Part shown: one piece after another, positions 17,577-26,838 of the stretch
Layout of the letters: each line of letters begins with the position of its first letter
Numbering within the stretch: position 1 is the stretch's first letter
From: Ruminococcus bromii
GTDB lineage: Bacteria; Bacillota; Clostridia; Oscillospirales; Acutalibacteraceae
Assembly: GCF_002834235.1 (NCBI RefSeq)
Contig: NZ_NNBY01000049.1
Span: forward strand, 1 to 63,505
Direction: 5' to 3'
DNA: 63,505 bases
Position numbers and translations under genes: made by a program
The notes under the pieces: generated by a model
Told to the model about the DNA's origin: nothing
The model's database searches: none
What the model saw: the letters and a program-made list of their open reading frames with translations, nothing else

Positions 17577-19490
17577 TTATTTCTTTTTGTTTTTTCGTCT
17601 GTACTTTGCGAACTTATCTTTTCCGTTTTTGCCTCTTCCCTTCTGATTCTGCGAATTGCGGTTGTTGTTCTGTTTTGAATAACCGCCCTGTGTTTGTCCT
17701 GCCATCGGAGTTACAAGACATTTTTTATCGTTACCGATTAAATCCCGTCTGCCGGCTTTGATGAGTGCTTTGATTACAAGCGGTTTGTTTTCGGGAATGA
17801 AATACTGCAGCAACGCCCTTTGCATTGCCTTTTCATTTTCAGACTTCGGCACATAAACCTCTTTGAGAGTGTACGGATCAAGCTCCGTATAGAACATACT
17901 CGTTGAAATTGTACCCGGAGTCGGATAGAAGTCCTGAACCTGTTTTGGGTGAATGTTTTCATGCTTGCAGAAAAGTGCAAGTTCTACGGCATCCGAAAGT
18001 GTTGAACCAGGATGTGAGCTCATCAGATACGGCACGACATACTGGTCTTTATTTTCCTTGCCTGTAAAATCGTAGAACATCTTACAAAAACGCTTGTAGC
18101 TTTCAATATGCGGCTTGCCCATTTTGTCGAGAACCGCCGCCGAACAATGCTCAGGGGCAACTCTCAGCTGACCGCTGATGTGATACTTTACGAGTTCACG
18201 GAAAAATTCGTCATTTTCATCTTCAATAAGGTAATCAAAACGGATTCCGCTGCGGATAAACACCTTTTTAATGCCCTTGAGATTTCTCAGCTTTCGCAGA
18301 ATATCAAGATATTCCGTGTGTGACACCTGCATATTAGGGCAAGGTGTCGGTGCAAGACATCTTCTGTTTTTACAAAGTCCGAGTTTTTTCTGCTTTTCAC
18401 ATGACGGAAGTCTGAAGTTTGCGGTAGGTCCTCCGACATCGCTTATGTAACCCTTGAATCGTGGATTATCAAGAAAACTCTCAGCCTCCTCAATAATACT
18501 CTTTTCACTTCTGACTGTTACCGCTCTGCCCTGATGAAAAGCAAGTGAGCAGAAATTACAAGCACCGAAACAACCACGGTTGTGTGTGATTGAAAACAGT
18601 ACCTCGTTAATACCGGGTACGCCGCCGAGACTTTCATAACACTTTGGATACCAACGCTCATACGGCAGAGAATAGACATAATCAAGCTGTTTTGTGTCAA
18701 GCGGCTGCATCGGAGGATTCTGCACAAGAATGTACTTTCCGTGCCTTTGAATGAGGGTTTTGCCCCTTACTGCATCAGCCTCCTCAAGCTCTCTGCGTGA
18801 TGCAATTGCATAGTCACGCTTGTCCTCTTTTACACGCTCGTAGCTTGGAAGTTCGACAACCGACTTTGGCACATAATCGTCTGTACGAATTTTATAGCAA
18901 ACACCTCTGATGTCGTAAAGCGATTCAACAGGATAACCCTCGGAAAGTCTTTTTGCAATTTCAATTGTCTGCAGCTCGCCCATTCCGTACACAAGCAAAT
19001 CTGCCTTGCTGTCGAAAATAATTGAGGGCATTACCTCGTTTTTCCAATAATCATAATGAGCAAATCTTCTGAGTGATGCCTCAAGACCTCCGATTATAAT
19101 GGGAGAATCGGGATATAGCTTTCTGATTATGTTGCAGTAAACTGTGACTGCTCTGTCGGGACGCCTGCCGTTTTTACCGCCTGCCGTATAGGCATCATCA
19201 TGTCTTTTACGCTTTGCAACCGTGTAGTGGGCAACCATACTGTCAATGTTGCCTGCCGACACCATAAAACCGAGCCTTGGTTTTCCGAACTGTGTAAAAT
19301 CATCATCGTTTTTCCAATTAGGTTGTGCAAGGAATGCTGTTTTGTAACCGCAATCCTCAAGAACTCTCGTGATTATTGCCGCACCGAATGACGGATGGTC
19401 AACATAGCTGTCACCGCAAACATATATAAAATCGACTTCGTTCCAGCCTCGATCACGCATTTCTTTTGCGTTCATCGGTAAAAAAGCCAT
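17577..19490 (-). CDS. YgiQ family radical SAM protein (UPF0313)
   Basis: 637 residues. N-terminal domain with FIYVCGDSYVDHPSFG, then the radical-SAM cluster RGCFGACNFCSLAFHQGR (CX3CX2C) near residue 309-326, and the DUF3362 region. The last about 45 residues are a low-complexity basic tail (QNNNRNSQNQKGRGKNGK), suggesting nucleic-acid contact. Function in bacteria is not established. The ATG at 19490 follows GGAGGG. Confidence 0.9.
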   Translation of the reverse strand: MAFLPMNAKEMRDRGWNEVDFIYVCGDSYVDHPSFGAAIITRVLEDCGYKTAFLAQPNWKNDDDFTQFGKPRLGFMVSAGNIDSMVAHYTVAKRKRHDDAYTAGGKNGRRPDRAVTVYCNIIRKLYPDSPIIIGGLEASLRRFAHYDYWKNEVMPSIIFDSKADLLVYGMGELQTIEIAKRLSEGYPVESLYDIRGVCYKIRTDDYVPKSVVELPSYERVKEDKRDYAIASRRELEEADAVRGKTLIQRHGKYILVQNPPMQPLDTKQLDYVYSLPYERWYPKCYESLGGVPGINEVLFSITHNRGCFGACNFCSLAFHQGRAVTVRSEKSIIEEAESFLDNPRFKGYISDVGGPTANFRLPSCEKQKKLGLCKNRRCLAPTPCPNMQVSHTEYLDILRKLRNLKGIKKVFIRSGIRFDYLIEDENDEFFRELVKYHISGQLRVAPEHCSAAVLDKMGKPHIESYKRFCKMFYDFTGKENKDQYVVPYLMSSHPGSTLSDAVELALFCKHENIHPKQVQDFYPTPGTISTSMFYTELDPYTLKEVYVPKSENEKAMQRALLQYFIPENKPLVIKALIKAGRRDLIGNDKKCLVTPMAGQTQGGYSKQNNNRNSQNQKGRGKNGKDKFAKYRRKNKKK

Positions 19491-19510
19491 ATTGAACCCT
19501 CCTTTATTTA

Positions 19511-22276
19511 TTAATCGGCTCTGTTTTCAAGTGCATTTCTGCGTTCGAGCCATTCGTTGTAGGTCATGAGAACATCTCTCGGTTTTGAACCCTGATGAGG
19601 GCCTACAACTCCCATTTGTTCCATATCGTCAATCATTCTGCCTGCTCTTGCGTAGCCGACCTTGAGTCTTCTCTGCAAGAGTGAGGTTGATGCCTGTCCT
19701 GCTTCAATTACGCACTTGATTGCCTCTTCCATTTTGCTGTCAATATCAAGACCTTCGTCAGATGATGAATCTGAATCACCCGATTTTTTGCCCTGAGCAA
19801 TTTCTTCTGCAGCAATTCTTTTGATTTTTTCTTCGATTTCGGAATTATACTGAGCCGAATATGCTTTCTTTATGTAGTGGGTTACACCCTCAATTTCTTC
19901 ATCGGAAGCGTAGCAGCCCTGAACACGAATAGGCTTTGGAGCGCCTACAGGCAAAAACAGCATATCGCCTCGGCCGATAAGCTTTTCACCACCGCCTGTA
20001 TCAAGAATTGTACGGGAGTCTGTGTTTGAACTTACCTTGAGTGAAATACGGCTCGGTACATTTGCCTTGATAAGACCTGTGATTACATTAACGGTAGGTC
20101 TTTGGGTTGCAAGGATAAGGTGCATACCTGCGGCACGAGCCATCTGAGCAAGTCGGCAGATTGAGTCCTCAACCTCGCTCGGAGCCGCCATCATCAAATC
20201 GGCAAGCTCGTCAATTGCAATTACAACACGGCTCATTTTTTCTTTGGCAACGGGAAGTCCGTTCACTTCAAGAACAGGCTGAACCTCTTCTCCCTCTTCA
20301 TTAACAACAGGTGGATTTTTCTCCATATAATTCATATTTTTTTCGATAAGAGAATTATATGAATCAATATCCTTACAATCGTATTCGGAGAAAATTTTAT
20401 ATCTCTGGAGCATTTCGTTTACTGCCCACGCAAGCGCACCCGCCGCCTTTTTCGCGTCGGATACTACAGGAATGAGCAAATGCGGGATACCCTTGTATTT
20501 TGAAAATTCAACCATTTTCGGGTCAATAAGCAAAAGCTTTACTTCATCCGGAGTTGCCTTATAGAGAATACTCATAAGAATTGAGTTTACGCACACGGAT
20601 TTACCCGAACCGGTTGTACCTGCAATGAGCAGATGCGGCATTTTTGCAAGGTCGGTAACAACAATTTCACCGGAGATATCTCTGCCGAGAACGGTTGTGA
20701 GCTTACTCTTGCTGTTTCTGAACTTGTCCGAATCAATCAATTCACGCATTGTTACCATGCTTACAACCTTGTTCGGAACTTCAATTCCGACTGCCGCCTT
20801 ACCCGGAATAGGCGCTTCAATACGAACACCGTTTGCGGCAAGGCTGAGTGCGATATCATCGGAGAGATTTGTAATTTTGCTGATTTTAACACCGGGGGCA
20901 GGCTGTAACTCATAGCGTGTTACGGACGGACCTCGGCAGATGTTTACAATGCTCGCCTTTACACCAAAGCTTGTGAGGGTATCAATAAGCTTTTTGGCAT
21001 TATTCTGCATTTCTTCCATTGCATCGCTGTCATCGGAATTTAGCTTTGGTTTGAGCAACTGAATCGGTGGGAACTGATACTTCTTTTCTTCTTTTTGAGA
21101 ATTATCGGAACGAACAGCCCTGTCAAGCTGTTCCGCAATTTCATCGCCGGCCTCCTCGCTGTTGTCTTTTTTGCTTTTGAGAAGTGCTTTTTTGACGATG
21201 TTCTCAGTTTCGGCATCAGGCTTGACCTCTGTCGGTTCAGCCTTAGAAGCTGACTTTTCGTTTGAGATATCCTCTGCAATTGCAGAAACCGTGTTGTCGG
21301 CACTTTTGCCCATAGGCTTGCTTGCACGATTGATTATGTTGATGAGATCCTGTGACAGATCCTTGTCTGCTGCATTTTCTTCCTTTGAATCGGCAATATC
21401 CGTGTCAATTCCGTTTACTGCCGACTTTGCTTTCTTGACCTTTGTCTTTTTGTCATCAAGCGGAATGTCAATAAAACTTCCCGAGGACTTTCTGTTTTCG
21501 CCTTCAAGCGCAATGTCGATATCGCCTCTTTCGGCAAGCTTTCTCTCACGGTTTTCTTCTCTGCGTTCTCTGCGAACTCTTGCCCTTTCCTCACCTGCTT
21601 CACGGATATGTACGGCTGTCCTTGACGCCGCCGCTGTCATATCTTTAATAGAAATGTTCGCAACAATAAGGATAAGTGCAGCTGTTACAACAAAGCTTGT
21701 AAAAAGTGCGGCTGTACTGCCGAACAGGACAACAAGCGGATAGCCGAGCAGTCCGCCGATTATTCCGCAATCGAAAGTCATATACCTTGAGGTGTCGGAG
21801 GCATCCTTGAACAGATTGCCAAGACACGCAAAAAAGTTCATATCAGAATATTTTGCACCGCTGCCTGCGTAAATCAACGCACCGATAAACAGAATTATGA
21901 CGACACAAAGGAAAAGCTTCAGCTTATAGCGTGCAACCTGTTTCTCCTTTTCGGTCATAACACACAAATAAAAAAGCGTTACGGGAACAAGAAAAATTCC
22001 GAATCCGAGAACTCCGAAAAAGAAACTGCGTATCATTGTCCAGACATTTGAACCTTTTATGAAAATTATGCAGACAAAAACAGCCGCAACGGCGGCATAG
22101 AGAATTGCCCTTACACGCGGCGAAAGTCCGCTGCTCCTTTTCGGAACAGCGGATGCTTTAGTTCTGCTTGCAGTTTTTGCACCTTTTGATGAGGTTTTTG
22201 AAGAAGTCTTTTTCCTTCCCGACGCAGTATTTTTAGTTTTGTCAGCTTTATTTTTGTTAGCTGCCAATAAAATCAC
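19511..22276 (-). CDS. ftsK: FtsK/SpoIIIE DNA translocase
   Basis: 921 residues. N-terminus: basic Lys/Ser/Thr-rich lead, then four membrane segments between about residues 55 and 210. A charged linker (about 215-400) follows. Motor domain: Walker A GTTGSGKSVC near residue 556 and Walker B RVVIAIDELADLM. C-terminal winged-helix gamma domain (AGQASTSLLQRRLKVGYARAGRMID), which reads polar KOPS/SRS sequences. It pumps chromosome DNA through the division or sporulation septum. Could serve as SpoIIIE; no second copy in the window. Confidence 0.95.
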   Translation of the reverse strand: MILLAANKNKADKTKNTASGRKKTSSKTSSKGAKTASRTKASAVPKRSSGLSPRVRAILYAAVAAVFVCIIFIKGSNVWTMIRSFFFGVLGFGIFLVPVTLFYLCVMTEKEKQVARYKLKLFLCVVIILFIGALIYAGSGAKYSDMNFFACLGNLFKDASDTSRYMTFDCGIIGGLLGYPLVVLFGSTAALFTSFVVTAALILIVANISIKDMTAAASRTAVHIREAGEERARVRRERREENRERKLAERGDIDIALEGENRKSSGSFIDIPLDDKKTKVKKAKSAVNGIDTDIADSKEENAADKDLSQDLINIINRASKPMGKSADNTVSAIAEDISNEKSASKAEPTEVKPDAETENIVKKALLKSKKDNSEEAGDEIAEQLDRAVRSDNSQKEEKKYQFPPIQLLKPKLNSDDSDAMEEMQNNAKKLIDTLTSFGVKASIVNICRGPSVTRYELQPAPGVKISKITNLSDDIALSLAANGVRIEAPIPGKAAVGIEVPNKVVSMVTMRELIDSDKFRNSKSKLTTVLGRDISGEIVVTDLAKMPHLLIAGTTGSGKSVCVNSILMSILYKATPDEVKLLLIDPKMVEFSKYKGIPHLLIPVVSDAKKAAGALAWAVNEMLQRYKIFSEYDCKDIDSYNSLIEKNMNYMEKNPPVVNEEGEEVQPVLEVNGLPVAKEKMSRVVIAIDELADLMMAAPSEVEDSICRLAQMARAAGMHLILATQRPTVNVITGLIKANVPSRISLKVSSNTDSRTILDTGGGEKLIGRGDMLFLPVGAPKPIRVQGCYASDEEIEGVTHYIKKAYSAQYNSEIEEKIKRIAAEEIAQGKKSGDSDSSSDEGLDIDSKMEEAIKCVIEAGQASTSLLQRRLKVGYARAGRMIDDMEQMGVVGPHQGSKPRDVLMTYNEWLERRNALENRAD

Positions 22277-22288
22277 TCCATTTAAAAT

Positions 22289-23248
22289 TTATGCAATCGG
22301 CGCACCTGTGAAAAGGTTTACGCCCGTGTTCATTTCGATGATTGAAATTACAATAAATGCAACACCGACAACCGCTGTGTAGATTACGAAAATTTCCATT
22401 TTGTCGGATTTCAGGAACCACTTAAAAATTACGATTGCAAGATAGCCTACAACTGCGGAAACTGCCATTCCGATAATCAGCGGAATAAATTCAATATTGC
22501 TTAAACCTTCGGGTGACTTGATTGCATCCACACCCTCAAGAAGTGCCGCCGCAAGGATTGACGGGATACCGAGTACGAATGTGTAGTCAAGTGCCTTCTG
22601 CTTTGAGATTCCTCTCATCTCGCCGACCGAAAGTGTTGAGCCTGAACGGGAAAGTCCCGGAAGGAGTGCGGCACAAACCTGCGTTACACCGACAAGGATT
22701 GCGTCAACAACATTAAAACTATCTCTTGTTGCCTTTGCATTGCTCTTTGTTGCAAGATGTTTGTGAGTTGAGGCAACACTCTTGCGGTTACGGATAATAC
22801 CGATTGTTAAAAGTACGCTTGTGAGAATGAGCGAACAGGCAGTTACTATGAGAACAGGACTTGCGGAAAGCTGGTCTGCAAGGTCCTTGAGTTTCATATC
22901 TGTTCCGGGGATTGGCAGAAAAAGCAAGAACAGCGGTATAAGACCGATGATGAGCATTACAACGAGATTACGGTTGTAATTCATTTTGCTCCATTTGAAC
23001 TTGCCCGTGAAAATATCCTTGAGCATAAGGAAAAATTCTTTGATAAGATCCCACACAAGTTTGTGGTAGAATGCAACAACGGCAACAAGTGTGCCGACAT
23101 GGAGCATTACATTAAAGAAAAGATTGCTTTCGCCTGTGCCTGCACCGAGAATGTGCTGTGTGATTGCGAGGTGTCCGCTGCTTGATACGGGCAAAAATTC
23201 GGTAAGTCCCTGAACAACGCCCTGAATAATAGCATCTAAAATTGACAT
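22289..23248 (-). CDS. uppP: Undecaprenyl-diphosphatase UppP (BacA)
   Basis: 319 residues. Membrane protein with both active-site regions: EFLPVSSSGHL (residues 17-27, Glu17 and Ser/His) and the PGLSRSGST loop. It dephosphorylates undecaprenyl pyrophosphate to recycle the cell-wall lipid carrier and confers bacitracin tolerance. Longer than the usual 265-280 residues because of an insert around residues 150-180 (RNRKSVASTHKHLATKSNAK). Stop is 12 bases before ftsK. Confidence 0.95.
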   Translation of the reverse strand: MSILDAIIQGVVQGLTEFLPVSSSGHLAITQHILGAGTGESNLFFNVMLHVGTLVAVVAFYHKLVWDLIKEFFLMLKDIFTGKFKWSKMNYNRNLVVMLIIGLIPLFLLFLPIPGTDMKLKDLADQLSASPVLIVTACSLILTSVLLTIGIIRNRKSVASTHKHLATKSNAKATRDSFNVVDAILVGVTQVCAALLPGLSRSGSTLSVGEMRGISKQKALDYTFVLGIPSILAAALLEGVDAIKSPEGLSNIEFIPLIIGMAVSAVVGYLAIVIFKWFLKSDKMEIFVIYTAVVGVAFIVISIIEMNTGVNLFTGAPIA

Positions 23249-23392
23249 AGTTATGTATTCCCTCCAAAAAATAAGTTTTACGAATCTTCTTTGTTATTTG
23301 TACGCTGAAAAGCCATATGGGTTGGCATAATTAAGATTTCATACAAATCATAAGCGTCACAATATATATGTATTCGGGCAAAACGCCCGAAA

Positions 23393-24202
23393 TTATTTTT
23401 CCTGCTTTTTTGAGCGTGATTTTGCAGACTTTGGCTTGCTCTCTTTGTTTTCTTTAATCAAATCATAAAGAGCGTCAATTGCGTCGGAAACTGTTCCGAC
23501 CTCGTCAATCAAGCCTTCTTCAACAGCCTCTTCTCCCTCAAGAATAGTTCCGATATCCATTACAAGCTCACCCGTGTTAAGCACAAGCTGATTATAACGG
23601 TCTTTTGTAATATTAGAATTTTCGGCAACAAATGTTGTGATTCTGTCCTGCATACGCTGAAAATATTCAAAGGTCTGCGGAACTCCGAGTGTGAGGCCTG
23701 TTGTTCTGACGGGATGAACCGTCATTGACGCACTCTTTGCGATAAAGCTTTTCTTTGCCGCAACAGCAAGCGGAATTCCTATTGAATGACCTCCGCCGAG
23801 TACGATGGAAACGGTCGGCTTTTTCATTCCCGAAATCACCTCGGCAATTGCAAGACCTGCCTCAACATCTCCGCCGACTGTGTTAATCAGCACAAGCAGT
23901 CCGTCAATTCTTTCGTCCTCCTCAACCGAAACAAGCAGAGGGATGACATGCTCGTATTTTGTGGTTTTGTTTTGTTGCGAAAGAATGTAATGGCCTTCAA
24001 TCTGACCGATAATCGTCAGGCAATGCAACACACAGTCCTTATGAGTTGTGAGAACAGAACCTGTTTCTCCGATTCGGTCTGTTTGTTCTTCACTTATGGG
24101 GCTGTCGTTCGCAAGCTTTTGCGGATCATCATCCGGCGCAGGATTTTTAACATAGTTCCCTTTTTTTGATGAGACTTTTGAAGATTTTGATTTTTGTGGC
24201 AT
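23393..24202 (-). CDS. tepA: ClpP-like protease TepA
   Basis: 269 residues from the ATG at 24202, preceded by GGAGGTG. The ClpP/crotonase fold shows LLVLINTVGGDVEAGLAIAE, GGGHSIGIPLAVAA with the expected catalytic Ser, and SMTVHPVR with the expected His. Charged, flexible N- and C-terminal tails. TepA is a soluble ClpP paralogue thought to degrade signal peptides or spore proteins. In Bacillus tepA is also adjacent to spoIIIE, which supports the name. Confidence 0.88.
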   Translation of the reverse strand: MPQKSKSSKVSSKKGNYVKNPAPDDDPQKLANDSPISEEQTDRIGETGSVLTTHKDCVLHCLTIIGQIEGHYILSQQNKTTKYEHVIPLLVSVEEDERIDGLLVLINTVGGDVEAGLAIAEVISGMKKPTVSIVLGGGHSIGIPLAVAAKKSFIAKSASMTVHPVRTTGLTLGVPQTFEYFQRMQDRITTFVAENSNITKDRYNQLVLNTGELVMDIGTILEGEEAVEEGLIDEVGTVSDAIDALYDLIKENKESKPKSAKSRSKKQEK

Positions 24203-24411
24203 TGTATGCACCTCCGAGAATAGTTTCACCGAAATTGCACACAAAATGTATGCATACAAAAAATAAGACGCACAAGCCACATTGTTCAATTGTAAAAAGC
24301 CTTTAGTGCTTATTATACCATTACAGCAAAATTATTTCAATAATTTTATTTCTTTATTTCTAATAAGTAATAATTATTTAAAAGAATTATAGTAGTATTA
24401 AAGAAATATTA

Positions 24412-24432
24412 TTCCGACAGAACCTGTCGGAA
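24412..24432. promoter_or_regulatory. Perfect 9-bp-arm palindrome before the CNNM gene
   Basis: TTCCGACAG (24412-24420), AAC, CTGTCGGAA (24424-24432). It lies 22 bases ahead of the chosen TTG start, where it can be an operator or a leader hairpin. No T run follows, so it is not a terminator. Confidence 0.6.
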
Positions 24433-24454
24433 GTTGTTATGGAGTGATATTCAG

Positions 24455-25753
24455 TTGACATCTGACATAATTATGGGTGTTGTCATTTTAGTTCTTATTT
24501 TGCTTTCGGCGTTCTTTTCGGCGATTGAAACTGCATTTTCGTTTGTAAACAAGGTGCGTGTTCAGCGTTACAAGGATGACGGCAACAAAAAAGCGGCAGC
24601 AGCGCTCTACATAATAGAGCATTTCGACAATGCCCTTACAACAATTCTCATCTGCAACAATGTTGTAAACCTGAGTTGTTCTTCAATTGCGACTGTGCTG
24701 TGTATGAATCTTTTCGGTGACGCAGGCTCGGCAATTGCAACGGGTGCAACAACTTTTCTTGTTCTGACATTCGGTGAGATTGTGCCGAAATGTCTTGCAA
24801 AGGAACATTGCGATGCCTTTTCACTCAAAACAGCCGGATTGCTCAGAGTACTTATGACACTTCTTACACCGCTTGTGTGGATTTTCACACGATTCAAAAT
24901 GATTGCCTTAAAGATTGCAGGCAGCAGCGGTGACGCTCCGTCAGTTACTGAAAATGAGCTTAAATACATTGTTGAGAGCATTGAGGAAGAAGGCGTTCTT
25001 GAGGAGAGCGAAAGCGAAATGGTTCGCTCCGCACTTGACTTTGACGAAACTACTGCCGAGGAAATTCTCACTCCGAGGGTTGACATCACATTTATCAGCA
25101 TTGATGACTCGCCTGAAAAAATCAAGGATATCATCATTGAAAACCGCTATTCAAGAATTCCCGTGTACGAAGGCACGGTTGACCATGTTGTCGGTATTCT
25201 CCATACAAGAGATTATCTTGAACGACTTGCAGACGGTAAAGCGCCCGATGTTAAGGAGCTTATGCAGCCGCCTTACTTTGTGTTCAAAACACAACAGCTT
25301 TCAAAAATTTTGAATGCATTCAAACGCACAAAAATTCATCTTGCGGTCGTTACGGATGAATACGGCGGAACACTCGGTATTGTTACAATGGAGGATTTGC
25401 TTGAAGAAATTGTCGGCGAAATATGGGACGAGGACGAGGAAATTGAGCATAACTACTACAAAATCGGCAAGGGCGAGTTCCTTGTAAACGGCGATATGGA
25501 GCTTGAAGATATGCTCGGTCTGTTCGATATGGACGAGGACAGTCTTGAATGTGACAGCGTGACGGTCGGCGGTTATATTCTTGAACACGCAGGAACAATC
25601 CCCCACAAGCGTGACAACATTGAGGCCGACGGCTTTAAGTTTACCATTATGGAGGTTAAGGATCAGCGTATTTTACGGGTTGTTGTCAAGAAAAATGACA
25701 CTTCCGAAGAAAACGAATCCGATGAAGAAAGCGAGAACAAAAAGTCTGAATAA
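24455..25753 (+). CDS. CNNM/CorC (HlyC/CorC) family transporter
   Basis: 432 residues from a TTG at 24455, ten bases after GGAG (24441-24444). DUF21 domain with about four membrane segments (residues 5-150), including TFGEIVPKCLAKE; two CBS domains (about 190-310, with TPRVDITFISID and HTRDYLERLADG); and a C-terminal CorC_HlyC domain (DMELEDMLGLFDMDED). The family moves magnesium or cobalt, probably by efflux. Ends with an acidic tail. Own terminator at 25764-25801. Confidence 0.92.
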   Translation: MTSDIIMGVVILVLILLSAFFSAIETAFSFVNKVRVQRYKDDGNKKAAAALYIIEHFDNALTTILICNNVVNLSCSSIATVLCMNLFGDAGSAIATGATTFLVLTFGEIVPKCLAKEHCDAFSLKTAGLLRVLMTLLTPLVWIFTRFKMIALKIAGSSGDAPSVTENELKYIVESIEEEGVLEESESEMVRSALDFDETTAEEILTPRVDITFISIDDSPEKIKDIIIENRYSRIPVYEGTVDHVVGILHTRDYLERLADGKAPDVKELMQPPYFVFKTQQLSKILNAFKRTKIHLAVVTDEYGGTLGIVTMEDLLEEIVGEIWDEDEEIEHNYYKIGKGEFLVNGDMELEDMLGLFDMDEDSLECDSVTVGGYILEHAGTIPHKRDNIEADGFKFTIMEVKDQRILRVVVKKNDTSEENESDEESENKKSE

Positions 25754-25763
25754 ATAAAACATA

Positions 25764-25801
25764 ACAGGAGCAGTATTTTTCCTTACCGCTCCTGTTTTTT
25801 T
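25764..25801. terminator. Terminator of the CNNM gene
   Basis: Arms ACAGGAGC (25764-25771) and GCTCCTGT (25788-25795), then seven T. It sits between two convergent genes. Confidence 0.9.
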
Positions 25802-26192
25802 ACTGTATTTTTTTGCAGAGAGAAGTGCATAATGCGCTGACGGGGATACAAAGAAAAGCCCACAAGGTGCTGTAAAACGGGCAAATCTGCCCTTTTAAAT
25901 TAAGTCGGCAGTTTGAATAATCCCAGACATTAAGCCTGAATTTCAAATTGACAACACAGCCGCAGCAGTATTCAAGTGCGGTAATTATCGCACTTCCCGA
26001 TATGCATTTTTGCAGCATATTCATTTTTGAAAAGCGCTTGTAAAATCTGAAAAGCGACACAAATGCAGTTCCGCCCGTAACCGCCATTGACCAGTGAGTT
26101 TTTCTCCGCCACAAAATTTCAAGCAGAGCGTAGCCTGCTCCGCCTATTGAAAAGAGAATGCAATCGTTACGCAACCGTAAACTTTTTTTCAT
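25800..26192 (-). CDS. Small membrane protein, CmpB-like (PF06541-type)
   Basis: 130 residues with about four hydrophobic segments. The stretch LNVWDYSNCRLNLKGQICPFYSTLW is the hallmark of the 'putative ABC transporter permease' CmpB-like family of Clostridia. The function is unknown. Its ribosome site (AGGTGATT) lies within one arm of a 13-bp hairpin (26196-26233), so translation may be controlled by RNA structure. Confidence 0.75.
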   Translation of the reverse strand: MKKSLRLRNDCILFSIGGAGYALLEILWRRKTHWSMAVTGGTAFVSLFRFYKRFSKMNMLQKCISGSAIITALEYCCGCVVNLKFRLNVWDYSNCRLNLKGQICPFYSTLWAFLCIPVSALCTSLCKKIQ

Positions 26193-26195
26193 AAG

Positions 26196-26233
26196 AAATC
26201 ACCTGTTTTAGTTTTTGCCGAAACAGGTGATTT
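26196..26233 (-). promoter_or_regulatory. Hairpin enclosing the SD of the CmpB-like gene
   Basis: AAATCACCTGTTT (26196-26208) pairs with AAACAGGTGATTT (26221-26233), 13 bp without a mismatch. On the minus strand the second arm read last contains AGGTGATTT, four bases before the ATG at 26192. It may also be the terminator of the RNase M5-like gene, but no T run follows on that strand. Confidence 0.6.
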
Positions 26234-26259
26234 ATTTAACCTATAAATTTTTTATTTTG

Positions 26260-26838
26260 TCAGAGCATCTCTTTTAGTTCTTCAAAAGAATAAAGACAGT
26301 TGATTGCGGTCAAAAATGCGTTTGTTGAAAGATATGACGGCAGACCGAGTTTTCTAAGAATCTTCTTGCGGTTTATTTCTGAATTTTCAGTTCCCGTAAG
26401 TCCGAGGACAAATAGATCGGCTTTAGTAATTTTCCTTTCGGGAATATTATTTTCTTCGCCGATTATCTCGGCACCGCTTTTGCGGATTGCATTTATTATA
26501 ACCTCATCGCTGACGCCTTCAACGCCCAAAAGCCCCTCTTTACCGCCTTTTGCCTTGCGTTTTTCCTTGCCTTTGATTTGCGGAATATAGCAATTTTTAA
26601 TTTTTGAATTATCGACCGAGCCTTTAAGGAAATTCCTTATTACAAAGCCTGCACCGTCGCTGTCGGTCATTATGAGTATTCCCCTTGTTTCGGCAATTTT
26701 GCGGATAAGCGACTGCTTTTCTTTGTCGGAAAAAACACGGAAACCGTTGGTTTCGATTATCGGAGCATCTACAATTGATGAAAGCTTTATCTTGTCATAT
26801 CTGCCCTCAACTATGACAGCCTCACGGATTTTGAGCAT
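26260..26838 (-). CDS. rnmV: Toprim-domain protein, ribonuclease M5-like
   Basis: 192 residues. Toprim fold: REAVIVEGRYDKIKL (conserved Glu) and ILIMTDSDGAG (DxD), followed by a DUF4093 region (GLLGVEGVSDEVI). RNase M5 matures 5S rRNA. This clostridial form is close in size to B. subtilis RnmV, but its C-terminal half differs, so the exact substrate is inferred. It overlaps holA by one base (TAATG). Confidence 0.8.
   Translation of the reverse strand: MLKIREAVIVEGRYDKIKLSSIVDAPIIETNGFRVFSDKEKQSLIRKIAETRGILIMTDSDGAGFVIRNFLKGSVDNSKIKNCYIPQIKGKEKRKAKGGKEGLLGVEGVSDEVIINAIRKSGAEIIGEENNIPERKITKADLFVLGLTGTENSEINRKKILRKLGLPSYLSTNAFLTAINCLYSFEELKEML

Noticed and set aside
21162..21743. Long plus-strand frame inside ftsK
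   Set aside because: Shadow of the Lys/Ala-rich linker codons; no ribosome site or domain.
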